A DNA stretch of 6,218 nucleotides, taken from the NCBI GenBank assembly GCA_007120915.1, contig SKMT01000290.1, positions 1-6,218 of the forward strand. Direction: 5' to 3'. Within the stretch, counting starts at the first letter, position 1. Each line of letters starts with the position of its first letter. A program made the position numbers and the translations under genes. The notes beneath the pieces are model-generated. The model did not search any database. It was not told the origin of the DNA and saw only the letters and a program-made list of their open reading frames with translations. This DNA is from Myxococcales bacterium. GTDB lineage: Bacteria; Myxococcota_A; Bradymonadia; Bradymonadales; Bradymonadaceae. Positions 1 through 6,131 of this stretch are shown piece by piece.

Positions 1-3000
1 GATGCAGCCCGAAGATTCCACACTTGTGCTCCGGTCTGACGATCCGTCCACACCCGGTTCGTAATCAACACCGGGTATCGAGCTGCTGTCGTCATCGTCA
101 TCGACACGTCCACGGGGTTCGAGGTTCCCGTCTTCCGGGTCCTCGTCGCTGGCGTCCGGTGCCAGCAGGCTGTCGTCGTCATCATCGGACGGGTCGGGGT
201 CGGAGTTCGTCTCACTCGATCCCTCCGGCGGGTCCGGCAGCCCGGGATCGCTGCTGCCGTCATCTCCACCGCTGCCGTCATCTCCACCGCTGCCGTCATC
301 TCCGCCTCCCCCGGAACCCGGCAGCGAACCGGAACCATCGTCATCACTGGCGTCAGCCTCCGACGACGGCAGCGTCTCCTCGCTGTCGGTCACTTCTGTC
401 GTCACCGGTGCCGTGTCCACAAAGTAGTCGTCGTCACTCTCTCCCGCCGCCGTATCCGGTACGACGCTGGTCTCACCGGTCGAAGAGTTCTGGAAGTACA
501 CGTGTTCCAGATCGTACCAGGTACTCTCGGACTGGTCGGGCTGGGTCTGATAGCTGGGAAAGATCCGCAGGTAGGGAACCGTCCCCGACCAGTCGGAGCT
601 CTCACCCATGTCGACCACCATCTCATGGAACTCTCCGTCTCCCGGAGCATCCCAGGTCACACCATCGGCCGACTCAAGAGCATCGACGAACTGCAGGATT
701 CGGCAGGCGTCCTCGTCCACCTGGCTGGACAACGCCAGATGCCCCCCCGCAATCGTCGCCGTCTCCGCCAGCCCGCCCAGAAGGTGCGCCGATCCCTGCG
801 GCAGCGACTCATGGGCCGACAACAACACCGGCTGGCCGGTTGCAGAAGCGGAGAATGAATCGATGACGTTGACGTCCGTGGCGATGTACATGTGCTCGTT
901 GTTCGGTGTGTCCAGCCCCAGATAGCTGTACATCAGCATCTGTGAGGTCTCGTAGCGATCGGAGCCGGCGATGCGGTAGCCCGGTGGCAGATGCGGCTCC
1001 GCCTCTGCAGGTACGGCGGCGGTGCCTCCGATGATGAAGACGTTGTCGATGTCCAGATCCTCGAGGACGAACTCGATCTCGGTAGGGATTGTCTCCCCGT
1101 GGATCGGCAGAAGTGGCACCTGAGCGCGCCCGGCGAGCACCGCCCCCGACACCGAATCGATCAGATGACGATCCAGCCCCGATACGATGACCGCATCTCC
1201 GACGCCCTGGTCGATCTTCTTGGCCACCTCCGCGGCGGTTCCATAGCGGTTGGCCCCGGCGAGCCGATCGGCATCGATGCCCATTGAATCCAGCTCGCTC
1301 ACAATCTCATTGCCCAGCACCGTGCTGCCACCGATCAGATAGACCTCGTCGACGCCGAGCCGGCTCAACTCACTGCTGACGCTGCTCGGCAGGCCATCCT
1401 GGGGGCTGAGCACCATCGGGATGCCCTTGGACGCCGCCAGCGTCGCCCCTACGGCGGTATCCGTCGTCGGATCTTCGCCGTTGGCGACCACCGCCGTGTC
1501 TGCTCCATCGGGAAACGCCCCTTCCGAGATCAGCGCCGATGTGTCGTAGCGCGTTTGGCCGTCAGCCCGGTCGACTTCACTGCAGGGAGCTCCGACGTTG
1601 ACGCTGTCGTAGGACGCCCAGTACGCCGCCATCGGGTGCTGGCCCTGATGCGAGCGCACCGAGATGACCATCTGGTCGTAAGCGTCGGCGTCGATCTCCG
1701 TCCAGGCTCCCGGGCCTTTGCACGCCTCGTCGCCGCTGACCTCCATCGCCATCGCCCAGTGGTTGAGGTTGTGCACCAGATCATCGTGCTGCTCCGGAAA
1801 ACAGGCATTCCACCCTTCCAGCCCGACGATCTCGCTTTCAAAACGCCATTCATCGGGACTGAACACATACACTCCTGCCTGCTCACGCAGTTGATCGGAG
1901 CTTAAATTCGACTGCGACGCCTCATCACCCCAGCCTCCATCGTGGCCTTCGAACACGTAGTCGATGTTCACGTCCTCTTCGCTGTCGGCATGCACCAGCC
2001 AGGCGCGTACCCGGGCCGGGTCCGAAGCGCCAATGCTGTATCTGTTCGCCTCCAACTGAAGGGTGACCTGCTTGGCCTCGTAGGGCGCAAAGCCGTGCAT
2101 CTCCAGCTCCTGGTGAGAGCCCAGATCCGCCGGATTGTCCGACGTCTGTGTCGGGTCGGCGCTGTTGGTCGTCCAGGAGTAGCGGTCATATTCCGGGTGG
2201 TCAGACTCGATGGTGTAGTCGGTCACCGTCAGATACGGTTCATCAACCGACACCGCCAGCCGCGTGTTTTCGAGCCGCTCCTCGGAGTCATTCTCCAGCT
2301 TGATTTCGACGCTAAACGACTCGCCTTCGATGGCATCGCGGTGGCCCGTCCCGCCGGTGTAGAAGTTGTCTAGCCCCAGCAGCTCCATCTGCAAATCGGC
2401 GTCGAACTCCGGCTCCGGCTCCGGGGCTCCTCCCGGGTCATCGGCGGCCAGTGCAATCAGGTCATCGAGCCGCGCCATCAGATGATTGCCAGGGCAACTG
2501 GTCTGGTTGCCCCACTCCCGGTGGCCGTGGACGCTGTTTCGATTCAGCGGCACGCCGAACTGATTGTGTATCCAGCTCATGATCTGAGCACCGGCCTGCA
2601 ACTGGGTGTCCGTTGGAGTGGTGCTGTCGAAGTTGGCGATAAACGATATCCCCACGTTTGCGGTGTTGTTTCCACCGGTGTGGTAGCCGCGTCGCTGTGG
2701 ATTGCGGTACCCCTCGAAGATTTCACCCTCCTGGGACACCACGAAGTGATAGCCCAGATCGCACCAGCCGTTGTTCAGGTGTGCGTTGCGCATCCCCCGC
2801 ATCGTCGCGTGCACATCGGGACCATCGCTGGATGGAATCGCCGTGTGGTGCACCGTCATATTCTGCGGTTGGGTGGCCGGATTGCAGGTATGGTTGGGGT
2901 TGCCGTACGGAGCGAGCCACTCTTCGCGGGTGGTCACGAACTCCGGAACCAGCGGGGACTGCGCCTGCTGAAATTCGGCGTCGCCAGAATCTCCCACCCC

Positions 3001-3513
3001 CGGCTGCAATCCGGGCATCTCCATCTGCTCGGCCGAATGCTGAGCGACGACCCTCTCGAAGAACTGCAGGTTCACCCAGTACAGCGAATCCACACCCCGG
3101 ATCTCGACGCTGGTCGCCGGTTCGTCCAGCCGCACCAGAATGTTGTACATGTCCACTTCGTGCCAGGTCACCTCGAAGTCAGACCACTGGGACCACGTCC
3201 CGTCGCCATCCTTCACCCGATATTGTAACTCGTCGATGTGAGAACCGGCGATCCGGCCGCTGATCTGGCGGAACTCTTCGGATGGTTCCAGAGTGGCTTG
3301 ACCACCGGGGAACACTTCCCGGACCTTCAACACATGGTCAGCCAGCAGTTCTTCGAAGGGATAATTGTGTTCGAAGCTGTCCGCCGACACCTGTTCCCAC
3401 TGCGGGGCCTGGGAGACCGGCTGGGATGACTCCTCGGCTGCATCACCGCAACCGAGCACCCCTGTGAAGACCAACACCGACGCTGCCAGCAACACTCGAA
3501 ATCGGACCTTCAT
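1..3513 (-). CDS. Secreted lipoprotein PGRP-type N-acetylmuramoyl-L-alanine amidase with three CWB2 repeats (3' end outside window)
   Basis: The frame is open for 1171 codons from ATG 3513 to the left edge, with no stop. Residues 1-22 are a lipoprotein signal peptide ending VLGC (lipid Cys22; Gly at +2). Residues 85-152 form a WSxW-containing beta region like those preceding actinobacterial amidase domains. Residues 190-356 are the amidase: VHHTA (H222), GYHF (Y255), GHRE (H331) and TSCPG (C340) supply the expected zinc and catalytic residues, so it should cleave the MurNAc-L-Ala bond of peptidoglycan. Residues 370-530 look like a beta-sandwich of unknown role. Residues 548-636 and 951-1008 resemble two halves of a galactose-binding-like jelly roll. 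Between them are three CWB2 repeats starting at R649, R750 and R847 (R-x-x-G-x-x-R-Y). From residue 1025 the chain is Asp/Gly/Ser-rich and ends at the edge as SSGCI. In-frame ATGs at 3519 and 3522 are alternatives, but 3513 has the better ribosome-site spacing. Amidase call is firm; the jelly-roll halves are inferred. Confidence 0.93.
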   Translation of the reverse strand, partial: MKVRFRVLLAASVLVFTGVLGCGDAAEESSQPVSQAPQWEQVSADSFEHNYPFEELLADHVLKVREVFPGGQATLEPSEEFRQISGRIAGSHIDELQYRVKDGDGTWSQWSDFEVTWHEVDMYNILVRLDEPATSVEIRGVDSLYWVNLQFFERVVAQHSAEQMEMPGLQPGVGDSGDAEFQQAQSPLVPEFVTTREEWLAPYGNPNHTCNPATQPQNMTVHHTAIPSSDGPDVHATMRGMRNAHLNNGWCDLGYHFVVSQEGEIFEGYRNPQRRGYHTGGNNTANVGISFIANFDSTTPTDTQLQAGAQIMSWIHNQFGVPLNRNSVHGHREWGNQTSCPGNHLMARLDDLIALAADDPGGAPEPEPEFDADLQMELLGLDNFYTGGTGHRDAIEGESFSVEIKLENDSEERLENTRLAVSVDEPYLTVTDYTIESDHPEYDRYSWTTNSADPTQTSDNPADLGSHQELEMHGFAPYEAKQVTLQLEANRYSIGASDPARVRAWLVHADSEEDVNIDYVFEGHDGGWGDEASQSNLSSDQLREQAGVYVFSPDEWRFESEIVGLEGWNACFPEQHDDLVHNLNHWAMAMEVSGDEACKGPGAWTEIDADAYDQMVISVRSHQGQHPMAAYWASYDSVNVGAPCSEVDRADGQTRYDTSALISEGAFPDGADTAVVANGEDPTTDTAVGATLAASKGIPMVLSPQDGLPSSVSSELSRLGVDEVYLIGGSTVLGNEIVSELDSMGIDADRLAGANRYGTAAEVAKKIDQGVGDAVIVSGLDRHLIDSVSGAVLAGRAQVPLLPIHGETIPTEIEFVLEDLDIDNVFIIGGTAAVPAEAEPHLPPGYRIAGSDRYETSQMLMYSYLGLDTPNNEHMYIATDVNVIDSFSASATGQPVLLSAHESLPQGSAHLLGGLAETATIAGGHLALSSQVDEDACRILQFVDALESADGVTWDAPGDGEFHEMVVDMGESSDWSGTVPYLRIFPSYQTQPDQSESTWYDLEHVYFQNSSTGETSVVPDTAAGESDDDYFVDTAPVTTEVTDSEETLPSSEADASDDDGSGSLPGSGGGGDDGSGGDDGSGGDDGSSDPGLPDPPEGSSETNSDPDPSDDDDDSLLAPDASDEDPEDGNLEPRGRVDDDDDSSSIPGVDYEPGVDGSSDRSTSVESSGCI
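16..441 (-). other. Asp/Gly/Ser-rich low-complexity stalk at the amidase C-terminus
   Basis: Residues 1025-1166 are almost free of hydrophobic clusters and rich in Asp, Glu, Gly, Ser and Pro, with two five-Asp runs (1110-1114 and 1138-1142) and a GGDDGS triplicate. There is no sign of a folded domain. Such acidic stalks commonly sit between a secreted domain and a C-terminal sorting signal in Myxococcota-like bacteria. Confidence 0.75.
253..306 (-). repeat. Three tandem 18-bp repeats encoding GGDDGS
   Basis: The plus-strand unit gctgccgtcatctccacc occurs at 253-270, 271-288 and 289-306; the third copy differs by one base (gcc for acc at its end). It is in frame with the amidase gene and encodes G-G-D-D-G-S three times (residues 1070-1087). 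The near identity suggests recent slippage, and a change of one unit would keep the frame. Confidence 0.95.
706..1572 (-). other. Three tandem CWB2 (cell wall-binding repeat 2) domains in the amidase
   Basis: Residues 648-936. Each repeat opens with an R-x-x-G-x-x-R-Y signature (649-656, 750-757, 847-854) and carries an I/A-G-G turn before a helix (VYLIGG near 724, VFIIGG near 825, ATIAGG near 919). Repeat starts are 101 and 97 residues apart. CWB2 repeats normally occur in threes and bind secondary wall polymers in Clostridia and other Gram-positives. The ligand in a double-membrane bacterium is unknown. Confidence 0.9.
2446..2946 (-). other. PGRP/amidase_2 catalytic domain of the large amidase
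   Basis: Residues 190-356. The order HHTA, GYHF, HTGGNN, GHREW and SCPGN is the standard bacterial amidase_2/PGRP layout. Zinc ligands are H222, H331 and C340. The residue two before the ligand Cys is Thr338, as in active animal PGRP amidases, where T7 lysozyme has Lys. Cys210 and Cys251 flank the first zinc motif and probably form a disulfide, as expected for an exported enzyme. All catalytic residues appear intact. Confidence 0.92.
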
Positions 3514-3522
3514 GGTCATCAT

Positions 3523-3526
3523 CTCC
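3523..3526 (-). promoter_or_regulatory. Ribosome binding site of the amidase gene
   Basis: GGAG lies nine bases before ATG 3513. It directly abuts ATG 3522 and is three bases from ATG 3519, so spacing favours 3513. Confidence 0.6.
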
Positions 3527-3587
3527 GCGCAAGATCATCACAATTTATGCTCGCCGGTTCATTTGTATAAAGCGACAAAATGGTAGA

Positions 3588-3617
3588 GAGCCTGGCGCCC
3601 ACAGGCCAGTGCAGCTC
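3588..3617 (-). terminator. Possible terminator hairpin after the Kazal gene
   Basis: On the minus strand GAGC+CTGGC (3617-3614, 3609-3605) pairs with GCCAG+GCTC (3596-3588) across an eight-base loop, with a four-base bulge (TGCA) in the first arm. The following sequence TCTCTACCATTTTG is only moderately U-rich, so termination is uncertain. It starts about 80 bases past the Kazal stop. Confidence 0.3.
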
Positions 3618-3625
3618 GGCAACGG

Positions 3626-3696
3626 ACCGGATGGCCACCTCCAAAAGACGACCTAACCCGTGGAGATAACGCCGCTTTTCATCAGGCCATCCCGGT
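3626..3696 (-). repeat. Imperfect inverted repeat directly after the Kazal stop codon
   Basis: Plus-strand arms accggatggcc (3626-3636) and ggccatcccggt (3685-3696) are reverse complements apart from one extra base. A shorter AAAAG/CTTTT pair lies inside. The intervening 48 bases are long and no U-run follows, so this is not a classical terminator; it could be an mRNA 3'-end structure. Confidence 0.45.
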
Positions 3697-4722
3697 TCAA
3701 CAGGCGTCGTGAAACTCGATCTCCGCGTCGGCGCACTGGGCACGACACTCATTGGCGTAGGTGACAAATTCGTCGGCACACACCGGTTCCCACTCCGCGT
3801 CGCAATCGCAGCGTGCGTCGTCGGAACACTCCCCTTCGCTGCTGTCTTCACCCAACAGATCTGCGAAACATTCATTGGTGAACGTATCGCCCTCGTCGGT
3901 ACACACCGGCGACCAGTCCGCATCACAGTTCAACTCGAAGCTGTCATCTCCTTCGCAGGCACCGCGATGCGACACCCCTACTTCTCCTACATCGTAGGCC
4001 CAGCAGCGATTGACATAGGTGCGCTGATCATCTCCACACACCGGATCCCAACTGACCGGGCATGGAGCGTCGCGGTGCTGACATTCGTCAGCAAACAGCA
4101 CCTGCGTGTCCCGCTGCCAGGCGTCACACCAGTTGTGGAAGGTGCGACCATCCTCTCCGCACACGGCCGCTTCGAACTGCGCACACACCCCGTAGGCGTC
4201 GTCTTCACAGAGGCCGTCATCGTCGACGGACACCCCGGCACATTCGGCCTGACATTCGTTGGCGTAGCTGATCCCGTCGTCGCCGCACACCGGCTCCCAG
4301 ATACCGATGCAGAGGCACCCAATCTCACCGCCGGCACATTCACCCTCTTCTTCGACATCGACCCCTGCCAGCGCGGCGATACATGCGTTGCTGTAGGTGC
4401 GCTTGTCCTCCCCGCATACCGGGTCGAACACCGGCGGACAGGCGTGCTCGGCGCCTTCGCATAACCCCTCGTGATAGACACTGACTCCCACTTCTTCTGC
4501 CACGCACTCATTGGCATAAGAGCGTCCCGCATTGCTGCAGACCGGCTCGTATACCTCGTCGCATCCATCCGGGACCGTCGATGGCCGATCACCGTTGATC
4601 CCGCCGGTCCCATCATTGGCACCTTCAACCACGGACTCGCCGCCGCAACCGACGACCACCAACACCGCAGCAAACCCGACCATCAGCCACACTCTGGACC
4701 ACTGCCTACACATCCGATTCAT
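3697..4722 (-). CDS. Lipoprotein with seven Kazal-type serine protease inhibitor domains
   Basis: The predicted product has 341 residues. A short basic N-terminus, a hydrophobic core and VVGC (lipid Cys26, Gly at +2) form a lipoprotein signal peptide, implying a periplasmic or surface anchor. After a Gly-rich linker come seven Kazal units at about 54-88, 95-129, 136-172, 180-214, 221-256, 266-299 and 305-341. Each has the C-x7-C (mostly PVC), T/S-Y/F-x-N-x-C and closing C pattern. Units 3 and 7 have six cysteines; the other five have four. Kazal domains block serine proteases by presenting a substrate-like loop; the P1 positions here are E, P, G, Q, V, A and A, so trypsin inhibition is unlikely. 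ATG 4722 is chosen because AGGG lies seven bases upstream; GTG 4728 would leave one base. Whether all units inhibit, or some are only follistatin-like spacers, cannot be told from sequence. Confidence 0.93.
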   Translation of the reverse strand: MNRMCRQWSRVWLMVGFAAVLVVVGCGGESVVEGANDGTGGINGDRPSTVPDGCDEVYEPVCSNAGRSYANECVAEEVGVSVYHEGLCEGAEHACPPVFDPVCGEDKRTYSNACIAALAGVDVEEEGECAGGEIGCLCIGIWEPVCGDDGISYANECQAECAGVSVDDDGLCEDDAYGVCAQFEAAVCGEDGRTFHNWCDAWQRDTQVLFADECQHRDAPCPVSWDPVCGDDQRTYVNRCWAYDVGEVGVSHRGACEGDDSFELNCDADWSPVCTDEGDTFTNECFADLLGEDSSEGECSDDARCDCDAEWEPVCADEFVTYANECRAQCADAEIEFHDAC

Positions 4723-4728
4723 CGACAC

Positions 4729-4778
4729 GCCCTGTGCACTCAGACTTGCGGAATCACGACCACATTGCCCCGTGCACT
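4729..4778. repeat. Pair of 12-bp direct repeats upstream of the Kazal gene
   Basis: Plus-strand gccctgtgcact (4729-4740) and gccccgtgcact (4767-4778) differ by one base and start 38 bp apart. Each contains the palindrome GTGCAC. The proximal copy covers the ribosome binding site and the distal copy lies about 45 bases above the start codon, a layout that would suit a paired operator. No regulator can be named. Confidence 0.5.
4730..4733 (-). promoter_or_regulatory. Ribosome binding site deciding the Kazal gene start
   Basis: AGGG on the minus strand is seven bases from ATG 4722, a normal distance, but only one base from the in-frame GTG 4728. This favours the ATG. It lies within the proximal copy of the 12-base direct repeat. 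Confidence 0.55.
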
Positions 4779-4813
4779 ATTGATACAACCGGCGGCGCCG
4801 AATTGCTACCGTT

Positions 4814-5788
4814 TCAATAAAACCTCGCCACACTTCGGTCATCCTCGCGCTTTGAATGAGGACGAAATCGGTACGACTGGTCGACCAGCCCGTCGAGCCG
4901 CCTCATCACTTCGTCGACCTGAGCCTGCAACGCTTCCTCGTTTCGACGCTGGTCATCCGGGTGAAACGGCCGGAAGCCCTGTTCCACGACGCCCGGATCG
5001 ACGTCAAACGGCTCCCCGAATCGGAGGCGAAACGCCCCCCCTCGTGTCAGCGGTCCATTCCCCAGGTACACCTGATCGGCCCCGCTGATGCCGACCGGAA
5101 CGATGGGCATCGAAAGCGCCAGCGCCGCCTGGATGATTCCGGTATGTCCCCGGGTGAGCCTCCGGCCGACCTGCCCCTCCGGGTAGATGTGCAGATGGTA
5201 GCCCTGATCGGTGCAGCGGCGCGTCTTCTCCAGCGTCACCTGCATCATCTCAAAGAAGAGGCTGCGCATCGCTTCCCCGTAGCCTTGACGAGAGGGGCGA
5301 AAGGGACGCCCCAGCATCGTACGTCGCGTACAGCAGACCCGATTGTAGGGCTCGCCGCCGGGCATCTGCCCCTTGGCATCGACGATGTCGCGCAGCGTTC
5401 GGTACTCCTCGTCGTTCGGCGCTCGCCCCATGACCTCACGAAAATCGGCGGCAATAAGATACCCCCGCGACACCAGGGGCATATTGCTGCCCAGAAACCG
5501 CGTGAATGCTCGCACCAGCCCCTGCTTGTACATCCGCGCCTTCACCCAGCCGATCATGCGCTGGTCCTGTTGCAGCAGCTCAATCCACAGCGGCAAGAAA
5601 TCGAGCACATGGGTGTGATTGGTCGCAAAGATCACCGGCCGGCGGGGAATTTCCCACCCCTCGATACAACGCCGCGTCGGTTTTCCGACCCACAGAAAAA
5701 ACCGGGCCAACCTCACCACCGCTTGCGTCGCCCACCCCCGGGCTTCCACCCGATGGGTCTCCAGAAAATTCAGATCAATTTCCGTCAT
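4814..5788 (-). CDS. PlsC-family acyltransferase (1-acyl-sn-glycerol-3-phosphate acyltransferase-like)
   Basis: With the chosen start the product has 324 residues. ATNHTHVLD (55-63) carries the NH-x4-D catalytic motif (H58, D63), IYPEGQ (201-206) is the phosphate-binding PEG motif, and MPIVPVGISG (227-236) is motif IV. MPLVSRG (103-109) may correspond to motif II. The family transfers an acyl chain to lysophospholipid at the inner membrane, usually making phosphatidic acid. The protein is longer than the roughly 240-residue enterobacterial PlsC, mainly because about 85 residues separate motifs II and III. The C-terminus (275-324) is charged and probably helical. ATG 5788 has AGGGAG just upstream. 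ATG 5815 adds nine residues. ATG 6010 would lie inside the tRNA terminator. The substrate may be something other than lysophosphatidate. Confidence 0.87.
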   Translation of the reverse strand: MTEIDLNFLETHRVEARGWATQAVVRLARFFLWVGKPTRRCIEGWEIPRRPVIFATNHTHVLDFLPLWIELLQQDQRMIGWVKARMYKQGLVRAFTRFLGSNMPLVSRGYLIAADFREVMGRAPNDEEYRTLRDIVDAKGQMPGGEPYNRVCCTRRTMLGRPFRPSRQGYGEAMRSLFFEMMQVTLEKTRRCTDQGYHLHIYPEGQVGRRLTRGHTGIIQAALALSMPIVPVGISGADQVYLGNGPLTRGGAFRLRFGEPFDVDPGVVEQGFRPFHPDDQRRNEEALQAQVDEVMRRLDGLVDQSYRFRPHSKREDDRSVARFY

Positions 5789-5791
5789 GGT

Positions 5792-5797
5792 CTCCCT
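5792..5797 (-). promoter_or_regulatory. Ribosome binding site of the acyltransferase gene
   Basis: AGGGAG ends three bases before ATG 5788. No site of equal quality at usable spacing precedes ATG 5815, so 5788 is preferred. Confidence 0.55.
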
Positions 5798-5941
5798 GTC
5801 GTCACAGCGACACATTGCCTCTTCGATGCTCCAGCCCCCCGAAAATTGTGCACCGCAGCCGCTGAGCCAACACCGACGAGTCTCAACCTCGTTCAATGCC
5901 CCGGGGTGATCCCAATTTGTCTGAACGCACCGACGACATCC

Positions 5942-5960
5942 GATTGCAGGGACTGCAATC
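5942..5960. repeat. Perfect 7-bp inverted repeat upstream of the acyltransferase gene
   Basis: gattgca (5942-5948) and tgcaatc (5954-5960) flank gggac. It lies immediately past the U-tract of the tRNA terminator, about 155 bases before the acyltransferase start. It could be an operator or a small second hairpin; there is no U-run after it. Confidence 0.4.
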
Positions 5961-6015
5961 AAAAGAACCCGTGTGTCGGCGGCAGCCAAAAGCAGACTTG
6001 CCACCCACACACGGG
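5961..6015 (-). terminator. Rho-independent terminator of the tRNA-Asn transcript
   Basis: On the minus strand CCCGTGTGT (6015-6007) pairs with ACACACGGG (5976-5968). After one G-G mismatch, GGTGGC (6005-6000) pairs with GCCGCC (5983-5978) using one G-U pair. The loop is 16 bases and the stem is followed by TTCTTTT (5967-5961). It should separate the tRNA from the acyltransferase gene. Confidence 0.72.
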
Positions 6016-6029
6016 CTTGAAGAAAAAAG

Positions 6030-6102
<73 letters not shown>

Positions 6103-6108
6103 TCAGCA

Positions 6109-6125
6109 CCCGACATCTCGTCGGG
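6109..6125 (-). other. Small hairpin in the tRNA leader
   Basis: CCCGAC (6125-6120 on the minus strand) and GTCGGG (6114-6109) form a perfect six-pair stem with a five-base loop, ending six bases before the mature tRNA 5' end. It may help present the RNase P site, or may be incidental. Confidence 0.4.
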
Positions 6126-6131
6126 GCGCAC

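Larger units (their letters stand above)
3514..3696. other. Intergenic region between the Kazal and amidase genes
   Basis: These 183 bases hold an imperfect inverted repeat right after the Kazal stop, a possible terminator hairpin at 3588-3617, and an AT-richer stretch at about 3540-3585 that is the likeliest place for an amidase promoter. That stretch contains TATACA (minus strand, 3564-3569), but no convincing -35 box at normal spacing was found. Confidence 0.5.

Noticed and set aside
253..306. CRISPR-like array
   Set aside because: The repeats are contiguous with no spacers and are in frame within a coding sequence.
24..866. 280-codon plus-strand reading frame rich in Arg, His, Pro and Ser
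   Set aside because: Its composition is that of the complement of the Asp/Gly/Ser-coding stalk; the opposite frame encodes recognisable domains continuously.
2482..3228. 248-codon plus-strand reading frame
   Set aside because: It is antisense to the amidase catalytic domain and shows no motif of its own.
3709..4464. 251-codon plus-strand reading frame
   Set aside because: It mirrors the repeated Kazal units on the other strand; its apparent repeats are the complement of the Kazal codons.
4723..4728. GTG 4728 as start of the Kazal gene
   Set aside because: The AGGG ribosome site would be one base away; ATG 4722 has seven-base spacing.
5789..6010. N-terminal extension of the acyltransferase to ATG 6010
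   Set aside because: It would start inside the tRNA terminator and add 74 residues before the conserved region with no family motif; ATG 5788 has a ribosome site.
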